Source: Isoetes taiwanensis
Taxonomy: Eukaryota; Streptophyta; Lycopodiopsida; Isoetales; Isoetaceae
NCBI GenBank assembly: GCA_021234155.1
Contig: JAJEKV010000019.1
Location: forward strand, 1,759,200 to 1,823,199
Direction: 5' to 3'
Length of the DNA stretch: 64,000 bases
Positions 1 through 10,194 of this stretch are shown here, piece after piece. Within the stretch, counting starts at the first letter, position 1. Each line of letters starts with the position of its first letter. Below the pieces are notes generated by a model. That model did no database searches. It saw only the letters and a program-made list of their open reading frames with translations, and was not told the origin of the DNA. The position numbers and the translations under genes were made by a program.

Positions 1-52
1 AAACATATTAAAAAGCGCTAGAAAATGCACAAGCAGATCTAACATTGGAAAG

Positions 53-285
53 GCCTATGCGCGCATGGACTCCCGGAAGTGAAAAACATTATGCCTATGC
101 GCGCATAGACAATGGCAGATAAAAAAGGTAAATGCCTGTGCGTGCATAGACAAGGGTTGCTAAAAATGTTGGTGCCTATGCGCGCATAGACAATACAAGA
201 AGAGAAAAACCAATATGCCTGTGCGCGCAAAAACAATAATAAGAAAAAACACAGAATGCGTATGCGCGCATAGACTATGAAAGAA
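53..285. repeat. 41-bp minisatellite with palindromic TATGCGCGCATA core
   Basis: Six tandem copies start at about 56, 96, 137, 177, 220 and 261, a regular 40-43 bp spacing. Each carries a GCCTATGCGCGCATAGAC-like block whose core TATGCGCGCATA is a perfect 12-bp palindrome; the A-rich spacers vary. Copies 3 and 5 have substitutions (TGTGCGTGCAT, TGTGCGCGCAA). The array lies outside a decayed transposase and resembles the subterminal transposase-binding repeats of DNA transposons, which is an inference. Confidence 0.85.
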
Positions 286-299
286 AAAAACACTAAATG

Positions 300-738
300 C
301 TACTGCCCAAGAAGAAATTCGGCAAACAAGATGTCCAAAAAGCTAAAAATCAACTATCTTTGACTCTAACCAAAAGACCCTAAACGGGCTACATTTGGTA
401 TAAAATTTCTATTAAGTACTGTAAACTGCTACTGGCTGAGATGTTTACGTACCTTCCACCTGTCATGTTTGGCGGCTATCTTGAGAACTCTATGGAGATG
501 CTACATTTCCAGAAGCGGAAGAGCAAATTTCTAGGCGGAGGTCGAGCGCCTTGGAGTATCGTCTGTATGTGCAAATGCCTCCATATGTTTTCGTATTTAT
601 ATTGTGTTAGGTACTTTGCTTTTCGTCTATGAATTCTTGCATACACATCTAGTTTTGGTTGCAGGCATTGGCTTGTGGAGATAATGTCTAATATTTTGTA
701 ATGTTTCTTGGTTGTGTGGCATCTACTTTTCGTATTGA
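300..738. other. Unique-looking spacer between the two palindromic repeat groups
   Basis: No convincing gene is seen. Short open frames on both strands show no recognisable motif. The stretch separates the 41-bp array from the inverted-orientation copies of the same motif. Confidence 0.4.
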
Positions 739-739
739 A

Positions 740-842
740 GTATGCGCACATAGACATATTTTATCCCTGTCTATGCGCGCATGGGCAACTAGTGTATATT
801 ACGTTTGTAACTGCTTTTCTATGCGCGCATGGGCATGTAGAC
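740..842. repeat. Second group of TATGCGCGCAT repeats, opposite orientation
   Basis: Three copies, at about 740, 769 and 821, read TATGCGCACATAGAC, GTCTATGCGCGCATGGGC and TCTATGCGCGCATGGGC. The last two are the reverse complement of the flanks seen in the 53-285 array (GCCTATGCGCGCATAGAC). The motif therefore occurs in both orientations around the 300-740 spacer, as expected for transposon end repeats. Confidence 0.7.
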
Positions 843-869
843 TTGCAGGTTTGAAGGGAGAGGGTTTAA

Positions 870-1270
870 TGGCTGAAACAAGTCACTCTTGTGCAGCAAT
901 GGAGAGCGACGACGAAGACGTTTTTACTTCAAGTCCTCCTGTTAATGTGGCAATATTGACTCGTGGTCGTTACAACACACCCACACCAGTAGGTGACGAT
1001 GAAGAACGCTTCGATACGCTTCTCCCGGATGCTACCTCCTCCACACCATCTCCCTCCCCTTTACACCTACTGCGTGTGTCTACCTCTTTTCAAACTCCAT
1101 CTCCAAAACACATTTTCTGACGTTTTTTCCGTTTTCAAAACACCCTCCCCGCCACAATCCACGAAGTATCTTCTCCTCTTCCCCTACTCAAGCGTACTCA
1201 CTCTATTTTTGATACTCCTTCACCTCTCCGGGAACTACGAATCGTTGCAATATATTGTAGATTCTGGATC
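870..1270 (+). pseudogene. Possible N-terminal part of the decayed DUF7869-type transposase gene
   Basis: From the ATG near 870 an open frame gives an acidic, serine/proline-rich peptide (MAETSHSCAAMESDDEDVF...) that runs to a stop near 1120. A comparable Ser/Pro/Thr-rich reading continues in another frame to about 1280. Such low-complexity, acidic N-termini are common in plant transposase ORFs. There is no catalytic motif here; linkage to the downstream transposase rests on position and orientation only. Confidence 0.3.
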
Positions 1271-1319
1271 GGAGAGATAGCCAAGGTGTCTTTGCGTCTT
1301 CTTGGCCCTTCTTTATGCA

Positions 1320-3125
1320 GAAATGGGCTTACGAGGAAGACCTTCAAGTTACGAAGAGAAAGTCGAGAACATTATTTTGCGCGGACACAGCACTTCCGTT
1401 GAGGGCGACAAGGCTGATGACCCGTGTTTGAAGGCGTGCGATTAAGCACTCTGAAAAGACCTACCACAGACAACTTTGCTTTCGGAATAAAAGTCTGCCG
1501 GTGAAAAACCCGTCTGGCCATCGCGAAAAGATTTAGAGGATCCCACATAAAAGCTTTTAGAAGCTGTTATCACGCGGCGATTGATGGGGCGTCTTACATG
1601 AAAAAGGAGGAGACCCGAATTCTTTGTCAAAAAAAATTCTGGGCCTTTACATTTTAATCTTTAAAGAACATAAGACAACGGTTTTGTCAATGTCGAAAGG
1701 TGATCAAGAGTTGTACTTGGCATACGATGTAAGGCCTGAAGTTGGAACAATTTTTCATACTATGTTTGAGCAACCGCGATTATTGCCAACTTGCTTTTAA
1801 AAGAATACATGCCATTGGAAGTCGTCGCATGTCAAGAGTGCAAAAGAGGTTAGGCGAGAATCCGTGCATTGATGACTATTCACACCCAAAGAAAGTTGTC
1901 GGTATGTCTTGCCTAGAAGCAAAAGCTTGGCTGGTAGGTTTCTTTGACTCTAATCGTGGCGACTTCCAAAGCAGTCCCATATATCATCGTGACGATTATT
2001 ACTAAGAGAAGGAAGTCTACGGCATGTACAAGGATCTTTTCGAGTTCAAGTCAGAAGTTCATATCCTATTCCTACTTCTTGAGGTTGTGGAAGCAAAATT
2101 TAATCTTGTTAGGATTCAGAAGAGCCGCAGATTTTCGGTGTGTACTAGCTTGCTCCACATTAAAGGAAAAAGCGATCAATGGCAAAGGATATTCTAGAAA
2201 AAGTATGTCCCTTTAGTCTAATCCCTTCTCGTTAGCGACTAGAGACATTGTCTTATGCGGCCATAGCGACTATTTAGTCTTGAGTTTGTCTATGTGGCAT
2301 AGCGGTCTTTTAATCTTGTAGTACTCGCTTTACAAAGTCTCTTCAATCTTGTAGATCGCCCCTTCCCCGTAGCTCTGCCTATCTTGGCGCGCCAGCTGCG
2401 TCTACAAAAGCTTTTAGGTTAACGTGGAGCTTTGCCTATCGCGGCGCATAGCGGCTACAAAAGCAACTCTGATTACGTGGAGCCTTCTTTATTGCTTCAA
2501 AGATGACAAGCTTTGCCTATCTTTGCACATAGCGGCTACAAAAGCTTAGGCTGCGGTTAAGTGGAGCCTTACTATTGCTTCAAGGTCTTGACTAATGTCT
2601 TAATTGCGGATCGGATAACTCAAAGGTTGCAAGTTCCGCGAGAGGCTCAAGCCTTGGAGAGAAAAGCTAACAAAACATAGAAAGAAATCTTTGGAGGGCC
2701 ACTTTCGAATATATAATACGTGGTGGTAGACGGCATGGACCAAAGAAGACCTCACTTCCCCATTTTGTAAATGTTCCAAAGGATTTAGATGAATCCAGAT
2801 TTTTTGAGGCTTCATTTGGTTGGGGCGATGATCTTTCATGGTGTTGTGCGGTCAGTATTTTTGACCTATCCAAATATACGGCGATCCTAACCTCCACGGT
2901 GACAATACTAAATAAGATTTTCTTTGGCAAAGGAGAAGGCGCCTCGAGTGTTGTACTACGGTTAGACAATACTACTAGAGAAAATAAAACCAAGTTTTAT
3001 TTGCTTATTGTGCAATCTTTGGTCGGTAGGGTATCTTTTCGAAAGGTCAAGGTTGGTTTCTTACTTGTGGGCCACACCCATGATCCGGATAGACCAAATG
3101 TTCGTGATTTTTACGTGCGGTTGTG
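1320..3125 (+). pseudogene. Decayed DUF7869-like transposase/uncharacterised transposon protein
   Basis: The plus strand carries a broken protein resembling the plant and invertebrate proteins that end in the DUF7869 domain. Blocks seen in order are GRPSSYEEKVENI at about 1338; a segment at 1742-2216 with KEVYGMYKDLF, YSYFLRLWKQN and a Cys-Ser-Thr-Leu-Lys-Glu stretch; VVDGMDQRRPHFPI at 2723; then RLDNTTRENKTKF at about 2950 and GFLLVGHTHD at about 3060. The last three match the family hallmarks DGMDQ, LDNT.RENKN and VGHTHEDID. At least three frames are used and stops intervene, so it is not translatable as it stands. A ~400-bp block of tandem repeats (2220-2600) separates the two halves. I am confident of the family resemblance, not of the transposon superfamily. 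Confidence 0.65.
2220..2600. repeat. Tandem ~75-bp repeats with GCGGCTACAAAAGC motif
   Basis: Imperfect units each contain a GCTTTGCCTATC block, a GGCGCATAGCGGCTACAAAAGC-type block, and TTAAGTGGAGCC or close variants (clearest at 2425-2460, 2505-2545). CCTATCTTGGCGCATAGC recurs once at about 4506, beyond the acidic tail of the same element, so this may be an internal or subterminal repeat family of the transposon. Confidence 0.6.
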
Positions 3126-4120
3126 AAGGAAAAAAGCATTTTGTCTACACTCCTTGTGCGATGTGATTGAGCAAGCATACAATCCGACTCGGTTATTGAA
3201 GTGCTTAGCGAGACTTTTGATTTTCGTGAGTTTGTTTTCCAGCGTCATGGTGATACGAGGTCACGCTATCCATAAGTTGAATAATTTGACATTTCAACAT
3301 CATGTAAAAAAAATTTCTCAAGGACGGTAAAAGCACAACTTCAAAGGGAAGTACTTTGTCACCTCCCAAACTTGGCGACTGAGGCGGGCCTACAATATTT
3401 AAAATATGTTCACGAAACTAAGGTAATGAGAATGGCTATTCAGACCGAAAAGTGTAAAGTAGACTACCTGAGAAAAGAACAAGGACAAAATCCCTTCGTC
3501 TCAGCGACCGGCATGGAGAAAAAAGTATAAGGTCGAGGTTTAAGTACTTCATTGAGGGAGGACAAAAGGGTGGTGGGAGAATTTCTTTTCAATAATGCGG
3601 GGATGTAACTAAATCCCTCATGACATCTCTCCGGAAGTTGCTTTTGTTGGCACGGTACTCAAGTTCATCCCTTGTTGAAGCGGATCAAGGAATTGCAAAG
3701 GGTTAGTGTTTACCGATCTTGAAGTCAACAAGGAACGATAAAATGTGTAATGTACCTCGAAGTAGGCGTGCCTTGAAAAAGAACCAAGGCCAAACTCGGA
3801 AAAACTTGCGGTTTGTCTAAGGGGATGCTTATAGCTGTACCTTCGGTGATGATGGCGAAAGCGTCCTTTACGGATTGCGGCGGGTTAAGGACATTGTATT
3901 CAAAAAGACAATCTCCCGCCGGTAGTGAAAGTTCAACGGTACGCCACTAAGGATCTGAGATCCTTTTCTTTGGTGGGTATGATCTGTGATAATTCCTTTC
4001 AAGAAGGGCGGGAAAATGATGAATAAGAATCACATGGACAATGTCGGACCTGAGCGAAACTCAAGTCTTGGGCTTATGATTTTACTCTCAAAGGTTGATA
4101 ACGAATTTACGTGCGACAAC
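3126..4120 (+). pseudogene. Likely C-terminal remnant of the DUF7869-like gene, heavily eroded
   Basis: No long frame is open, but short coding-like pieces in shifting plus-strand frames continue from the VGHTHD block, for example a basic stretch near 3420-3520 (MRMAIQTEKCKVDYLRKEQG) and SPEVAFVGTVLKFIP at about 3630. Order and strand fit the region after the DUF7869 core. No specific domain can be named. Confidence 0.35.
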
Positions 4121-4171
4121 GGTTAACTAAAGTCTTTTCTGCGAAGATAGTTTGAACGAAGGTTTCCCCGG

Positions 4172-4360
4172 ATGAGAGACGATGTTCCGGCGGTTAGCTC
4201 TTCGACCACTTCAAGTGACAATGAGGAGAGTGGCAGCGAGGGCGGTGGTGACGAGTCAGTCGAAGGAGTTGGCGAGTATAATGACATTCCTAATCTGCTC
4301 TTCTCAAAGGCCATAAACTTCTTGTATAATCTAAATGTGGGCACATCGTTTACCTCCTAG
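4172..4360 (+). pseudogene. Acidic serine-rich tail, probable C-terminus of the transposon protein
   Basis: A 62-residue open frame starts MRDDVPAVSSSTTSSDNEES and continues with Gly/Glu-rich sequence, ending at a TAG. Such acidic Ser/Glu tails are frequent at the C-terminus of plant transposon proteins. It follows the eroded DUF7869 region on the same strand, so I read it as the last coding piece, without independent evidence. Confidence 0.35.
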
Positions 4361-4689
4361 TTTTGGCTAGAGTTTTTGTACATGTTGTACATGTTTTGTA
4401 CATGCTTTCGCATAGCTTCTTCAAGTTCATCCATGTTTTTCATGTCTTGTATAAGCCAAATGCTATCCAGACATGTTAGTTATGTCTTGTATGTTTTTTA
4501 CATTTGCCTATCTTGGCGCATAGCACCTTGTGGTTCTTCTTGAGTAATAACAAATAGATCGCCTAGATTTGCCAATCTTGCTTTCATTTCTTGTGAAGAT
4601 TTTAATGGTTCTTTAATTTTGCTAGTTTTCTTGTATTTCCTACATTTTCTTAAAGGTGACTCAATTTCTGACTTGTTTGGGTGTCTACA

Positions 4690-5685
4690 ATTCACAAAAG
4701 CGAAAAAGTTTTCTAATTTTGGATCAAAAGGGGTGTCACAAAATCCAAATTGAGAATGTTTTTCAATTGACCCCCAAAAGTGGCAATTTTTAGGTTTTTT
4801 AGGGAATCTTTGAAAGATTCCTTTTTGTGTGGTGCGCGGTCATTAGTGCATTTGCTAGGTCACCTTGTTGCTTGCCTGAAATCGAAGCATCTCTCATAAA
4901 TATATCCCAATGCATAGACATCATGAATTTCGTTGTCCCCATACCACGATCATCATCCTTTGATTTCTCAAACCACGAGTTTCCTCTAACCATGGATATT
5001 TTGCTTGTCCATCCCAAAAGTAAGTCTGGAAACACTTCAANNNNNNNNNNNNNNNNNNNNNNNNNNNNNNNNNNNNNNNNNNNNNNNNNNNNNNNNNNNN
5101 NNNNNNNNNNNNNNNNNNNNNNNNNNNNNNNNNNNNNNNNCGAGGGCCATCTTTAGGCGTAAAATGAATTGCATTGTCCCAATCACCAATAGCCACCCAC
5201 ACATTTGGTACTCATCATCAAAATGTAATTTGACTCTCTTGATTAAGCTTTGTGTGAGTGAAGTGGCCTTTAGTAAGGATCTCATGACACCTTCTGCTAG
5301 GGCGAAACTATCTCTGGAACATACTGATATACAACTACGCATTTTGCTCCTAGTTAAACTGTGTGTTTGTCGAGTTCTTCTTGGCGCTCTGCCAATTGCA
5401 TTTGACCATCTTCTAAGCGTGATTATTAGGTAAATAAGGCCAAACAAGTGTGCAAGTGTCTCCATTTCCATGAAAGCGGAAATCACCATTGGCTAACAGT
5501 GTCCCACTAGAGCTAGCAACTTCATATACAGTCCCAATGGATGTAGCCGGCGGGATCACGGGCTCTTAGGCAGTAATGTCTTTGAGCCATCTCTGCGTCT
5601 GCCTATCTTGCCCTTGAAAACCATCCAACATGTAGCTCATCATCTTGGAAGTGTTGGCATTGTACTTCCCGTTCAGTTGCGTATT
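4690..5685. repeat. First copy of a ~1-kb direct duplication (contains the assembly gap)
   Basis: It begins with CACAAAAGCGAAAAAGTTTTC and ends near CATCTTGGAAGTGTTGGC. The same sequence, with many small insertions and deletions, follows directly at about 5692-6580. Minus-strand translation gives coding-like but frame-broken pieces (such as KRVKLHFDDEYQMC, and VAIGDWDN in another frame) that I do not recognise; a retroelement or duplicated gene fragment is possible. Confidence 0.8.
5041..5140. other. Assembly gap (100 N)
   Basis: Exactly one hundred N characters, the usual placeholder for a gap of unknown size. It lies inside the first copy of the tandem 1-kb duplication, so the open frames drawn across it are not real. 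Confidence 0.99.
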
Positions 5686-5691
5686 ACTATT

Positions 5692-6580
5692 CACAAAGCG
5701 ACAAAAAGTTTTCTAATTTTGGATCAAAAGGGTGTCACAAATCCAAATTGAGGGCTGTTTTCAATTATTAAAAGTGGCAATTTAGGTTTTTAAAGGGAAT
5801 CTTTGAAAGATTCCTTTTACCTTCTTAATTATAACCCAGTCACATTAGTGCATTTGCTAGGTCACCTTATTTTGCTTACCCGCCGAAATCGGAAAAGCAT
5901 CTCATAAATATATCCCAATGCATAGACATCCTTAATTTGCGTGTCCCCATACGATCATCATCCTTGATTTCTCAAACACAGTTCCTCTAACCATGGATAT
6001 TTTGCTTGTCCATCCAAGTAAATGCAGACACTTCAACAAGGGGCAGCTCTTTAAGCGTCAAAATAAGATTACGTGTCCAATCACCAATGGCCACCCACAT
6101 TTTGGTACTCATCATCAAAATGTAATTTGACTCTCTGCAATTAAGCTTTGTGTGAGTGAAGTGGCCTTTGTGGATCTCAAAAAGCGACACCTATGCTGGG
6201 GCAAGGCTATCTACGGAACATCTTGATATACAACTCGCATTTTGCTCCTAAGTTCAAGCGCCTATGTGTTTGTCATTGAGTTCTTGGCTGGCCTCCTAGC
6301 AGCGAAATTTGCATTTGACCATCTTCTAAAACGTGACAAGTTATTGGGTAAATAGTCAAACAATTGTGCAAGTGTCTCTCCATTCATGAAAGCGAGGAAT
6401 CACCATTCTGGCCTATGGTATCCCCACTAGAGCTGCCAACTTCTATGCAAGTCCAATGGATGTATGGCGAGGATCACGGGCTCTTGGGCGGCCATGTATC
6501 TTTGAGCCATCTCATCGTCTACGCTATCTTTGCCCTTGAAACTACATCCTTTGTATGGCTCATCATCTTGGAAGTGTTGT
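5692..6580. repeat. Second copy of the ~1-kb direct duplication
   Basis: It matches 4690-5685 along its length: the AAAGTTTTCTAATTTTGG start, AAAGGGAATCTTTGAAAG, CCATGGATATTTTGCTTG, GCTTTGTGTGAGTGAAG and CATCATCTTGGAAGTGTTG. It differs by many 1-10 base indels, more than by substitutions. The minus-strand reading is likewise broken. The indel-rich divergence could be real decay or poor consensus in one copy. Confidence 0.8.
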
Positions 6581-6589
6581 GTTCGTTGA

Positions 6590-7440
6590 TCTTGATTTGA
6601 TCGTCGATGTGTTGGTTTCTACTTCCTCAATAAGGCGTGTCACATCCACGGCCTCACGGGCATGGGATCAACAAAGATTGATGTGTTCATGTGATTCTCA
6701 AAGAAAGTGGGCCTTGCTAGGCCTGCTCACTAGAGCTTCCCCGATGCAAAGCATTTTTATTCTTACCTCAAGCGGCGTGCATGTCGAGATCCGCAATGAT
6801 GTTCTTGTGATGCGCGCGTCGCTTCTTCAATTCCATGAGCTACCCATTCCCTCCTCAAGCATTAGGACTTTTTCGAATACTTCAAACATGTCTTGGATTC
6901 ATCCATAGAAGGGTTTCAATCATTTGGCACCATGTGTGTATCAGGGGCAGTCAACATTTCTTCCTTGACTGGCCATTTTGTGCCTGGCACTCAAATTGCT
7001 TCCTTTTCACGTATCGACCAAAATGGCAGGCCGACCGTTGACGGGTTACATCTCCCGATCCGAGGACTTTGGTTAACCGCCATCTCATTTCACTTGACCC
7101 ATTACGTCTAATCTCACTAATCATTTTGTGTCTTCGATTGGGGCCATACCCCACAAACCAATTTAGATTCACATTAATCTTGGCACATGACTTTTCGACC
7201 TTCATTATGAATCTTTACTACCTCTTAAGGTTAGTTTTCCTTTTTGATTTTAAAACCAACTATTTAAATTTTTCTTTGCTCTTAACCCTTCCTTGATTAT
7301 TTCTTTGACATTAGCATCTTTAAAACAACATTCTTAACTGACACGAAATCAATAGTGCAGTTTTTCAAAGCCTTGCCCTTGTCAGTCAAGTAAAGATTTC
7401 TGTTACATTGATATATTAATAAAAGAAATAAACTAAAGAT
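6590..7440. other. No recognised gene
   Basis: Several frames of 60-117 codons are open on both strands, but none has a recognisable motif and they overlap one another. The composition becomes AT-rich towards the right. Confidence 0.4.
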
Positions 7441-7775
7441 GGTGAGCTGAACCGGAACCACCTAGTCTAAGCTTCTCCACTCAGAGACCCGACCATGCCC
7501 TTGTCCCAGGTCTTCCCCCAAATTTTCTAACTAAATACATTAATCAATAAAATTACAAAATGTAAGCAGTGAGCTTGGACACGAGACCCTCCCTGGTCGC
7601 CTTCTCCACTCCAGTGGACAGGGAGCCATACTTTTGTCCCGGTCACGGTTTTCAAGGCTAAATGCGTTAATCGATAGATTTGGAGTAAGCGGTGGGCTTG
7701 GACTGGGGTTACCCAGGTCTTCTCACTCCAGAGGCGGACAGAATATTGCCTGTAATCCCAGTCTCACTCAGGTTT
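7441..7775. repeat. Three tandem ~124-bp units
   Basis: Units start near 7442, 7565 and 7689. Each has a GTGAGCTTGGAC-like start, then a CTTCTCCACTC block, a CTTTTGTCCC/CAGGTCTT block, and an AAATACATTAATCGATA-like end. They have diverged to roughly 70-80% by eye. Confidence 0.65.
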
Positions 7776-8096
7776 TTAGCTGGGCTAAGAACATTAAGAA
7801 ATTTTTGTTCTCTCTCAAACTCAAGTTCTTGCCTGGAATGTCTTGAGGTACGGGTTTCGGGCGGGGCGTTTGTTTGGTGATTGCAGTGGGGCGTTCCATT
7901 GATTCAGAAACACATGGGTAGGGATGAGACGAAGGATGGCGTTTCTGGGTTGGAGAAGGATCATGGGCAGATTTGAGGCTGTTGCAGTTATTGAATTAAA
8001 GAGGACTGTATGTTGGGCTGTGTAGACTATGAAAGGAGGGATATGGTCATGGCTGGTCCCCTTCTTGTAATAAAATAGAGGAAGGAATGGGCTGTC

Positions 8097-8440
8097 GCTT
8101 TCAGCGATCTCGCTTCTTCATGGAAAAATAGAAGAGGAAGGGAGGGAGGAGAGGAGGGAGGAGGAGGAGGAGGAGGAGGAGGAGGGAGGAGGAGATAGGA
8201 AAGAAAGATTGGAATAGAATGAGAGAAAGTGGTAGAGAGAAGAGAGAGAGAGCCAGATATAGAAGATTGGAAGAGCGGAAGATTAGAAGGAAGAAACCAA
8301 TGATTGGAGATGATTGGAAGAAGAAGGAGGGAGGGATTCAGTTCTTCAACTAAGAGGCGAAATGGATTGAAGAAAAACAAGGATGGAAGAAAGAGGAGGA
8401 TGGGAAATGGGATGGTTGAAAACAAACAAGAAAAGCAAAA
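8097..8440. repeat. GGA/GAA purine-rich tract
   Basis: An almost pure purine plus strand, with an uninterrupted (GGA)n core at about 8157-8190 flanked by GAGAGA and GAAGA runs. The proline/serine/leucine-rich frames on the minus strand here are by-products of the repeat. Confidence 0.9.
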
Positions 8441-8444
8441 GCCC

Positions 8445-9110
8445 TAAATCTGTCAAACTAACAAGCCCTAATTCAAGCAGAGTTGATTGATCCATTGGAA
8501 ATACCTTTGGATGCCTTGAAGCTTGGAAAGGACGCAAGGGATGATCGCCAAAATCATGCTCTCAGGCCGCTTAGGACCAAAACTGGGCGGGCGGGCAGGC
8601 TCTGTTCGATAAAAGTTGGGCGTGGGTCAGCAATAAATTGACTAATAGCCGAGCAGCGTCATTCGAGTAGATTGACCCGGCGTCTATAACGGCGTCTTTA
8701 ATGTTGGCAATAGGTACTTTATTAAGTTATGGTATAGAGTTGTATTATAATTATAGTTATTATAAAGAAGGATTGTTACCAGGTGGAGGTACATCATTTG
8801 TCTGATAATCTAACTTCGAGGCTGCTCTCACCCCAAACGGGATGTTAGTCAGGTTTGCCTCCTCGGAACATTTTGTGATAGAAATGTAGAAATCAAACTC
8901 CCAAATTTTATCTTTAGGCCAAACTTAGATGATTAAAACGGCTTTTCACGATGGATTGATGATCTGCATAGCAGGCGAGGTGGGCCGTATTGAGGAATGG
9001 CCAATAATATCAAACGTATGCACTTTATTAAGTTACCAACAGATCTATTTGTTTTATTATGTTTTATCTATATTGTGGTGGCACAGATAGACCCTTCTGT
9101 AATATAGCAT
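8445..9110. other. No recognised gene
   Basis: Mixed-composition sequence without a convincing coding frame or repeat structure on either strand. Confidence 0.4.
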
Positions 9111-9114
9111 ATCC

Positions 9115-9516
9115 TACTCACCTTGAATTTGGGGTTGAGGATATTCAATTTCCATTCCATAATGAGTCCATACGAATGTCCGCCCGCGGCTTTAATTAAT
9201 TTTGTTATCGTTACGGTTGGAGCGGTTAAAGCTAACCTGACTACTGACATATGCTTTCATTTGTTTTGGTTTATAGCAGTATGCTGGTCGGTTATTGACT
9301 TTTTCGCCAGTACCGCCAATTTTCGTTGAGCAGTTTCTCTTGATGTTTGGTTCAAGCAGGCGTAGCTCCTTTTGAGTTAATATTTAGCAACTAGATTTGT
9401 TTCATTACTTATATATTCCTCTATCCTTCTTTATCTATCATAGATTTCTCTCCATCCTTGTTCCCATCTATCCTTTTAATAAAACTGAGACTTGTGCACC
9501 ATTGAGCTTCACTTGC
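9115..9516. repeat. ~400-bp direct repeat, copy 1
   Basis: It opens with CTCACCTTGAATTTGGGG and includes CATAATGAGTCCATA, CATATGCTTTCATTTG, AGCAACTAGATTTG and CCTTTTAATAAAACTG. The same string of blocks recurs in order at 9760-10172. The AATAAA-bearing end suggests a 3' untranslated region or the terminus of a retroelement. Confidence 0.7.
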
Positions 9517-9759
9517 ATGCCATACTAAAATCAAGAAGCTTTTAATCATAGGTCATGGTATGTGATTACAAACATATGTAGCCTCGGTTATCTTCTTGCA
9601 CATACAATCTACACAGGCATACATTCTGATCATGCAAGAGAGCTTCTTTGATTTGCCATATTCTCGTGCATGATCACATACAGCTTCATATATGGTTGCG
9701 ACCTCTTCTTGAATTCTTTTTGCTAAGGGTTTTTGGACGACTTCCAGGGTTCAGCGACG

Positions 9760-10172
9760 TCTCACCTTGAATTTGAGTTCGGGATATTCAATTTCGTACA
9801 CTCCATAATGAGTCCATATAGATGAGCCATACGGCAATTAATTTGTTGTCGATGTAGTTTGAATGAGTTAAGCTATTCTACCTATTCTGCAGCCCTATGC
9901 TTTCATTTGACTTTTTGGTTTTATATCGGCGTGTCTTTTTTAATTAAGTTGTATTTATTAGAATCTCTTTTGCCTCGGCGTGTAATTTTAGATTTAGAGC
10001 GACTTTTATAGATGTTTCAAACAGCGATGTCCTTTTAATTAATATTAGCAACTTAGATTTGTTTCATTACTTATGTATTTGCTCATTCTTGTTTTGTATC
10101 CACTTAGATTTCTCTCATCCTTGTCTATCCCTTTAATAAAACTGGACTTTGGCTGCACCATTAGGCTTCCTT
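9760..10172. repeat. ~400-bp direct repeat, copy 2
   Basis: It repeats the 9115-9516 blocks (CTCACCTTGAATTTGAG, CATAATGAGTCCATAT, GCTTTCATTTGACTTT, ATTAGCAACTTAGATTTG, CCCTTTAATAAAACTGG) with small indels. The spacing between copies (~245 bp) is too short for a pair of LTRs around a functional element. Confidence 0.7.
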
Positions 10173-10194
10173 GCATACTTTTCCGCCTGCGTCA

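Noticed and set aside
53-285. CRISPR-like regularly spaced repeats
   Set aside because: Spacing is regular, but the spacers are A-rich and related to each other, there are no cas genes, and the genome is a plant; it is a minisatellite.
4827-5489. Open frames running through the N gap
   Set aside because: They include 34 undetermined codons and have no motif; the gap size is unknown.
9115-10172. LTR pair of a short retrotransposon
   Set aside because: Only ~245 bp between copies, no primer-binding site or polypurine tract seen, and copies are too diverged for a clear call.
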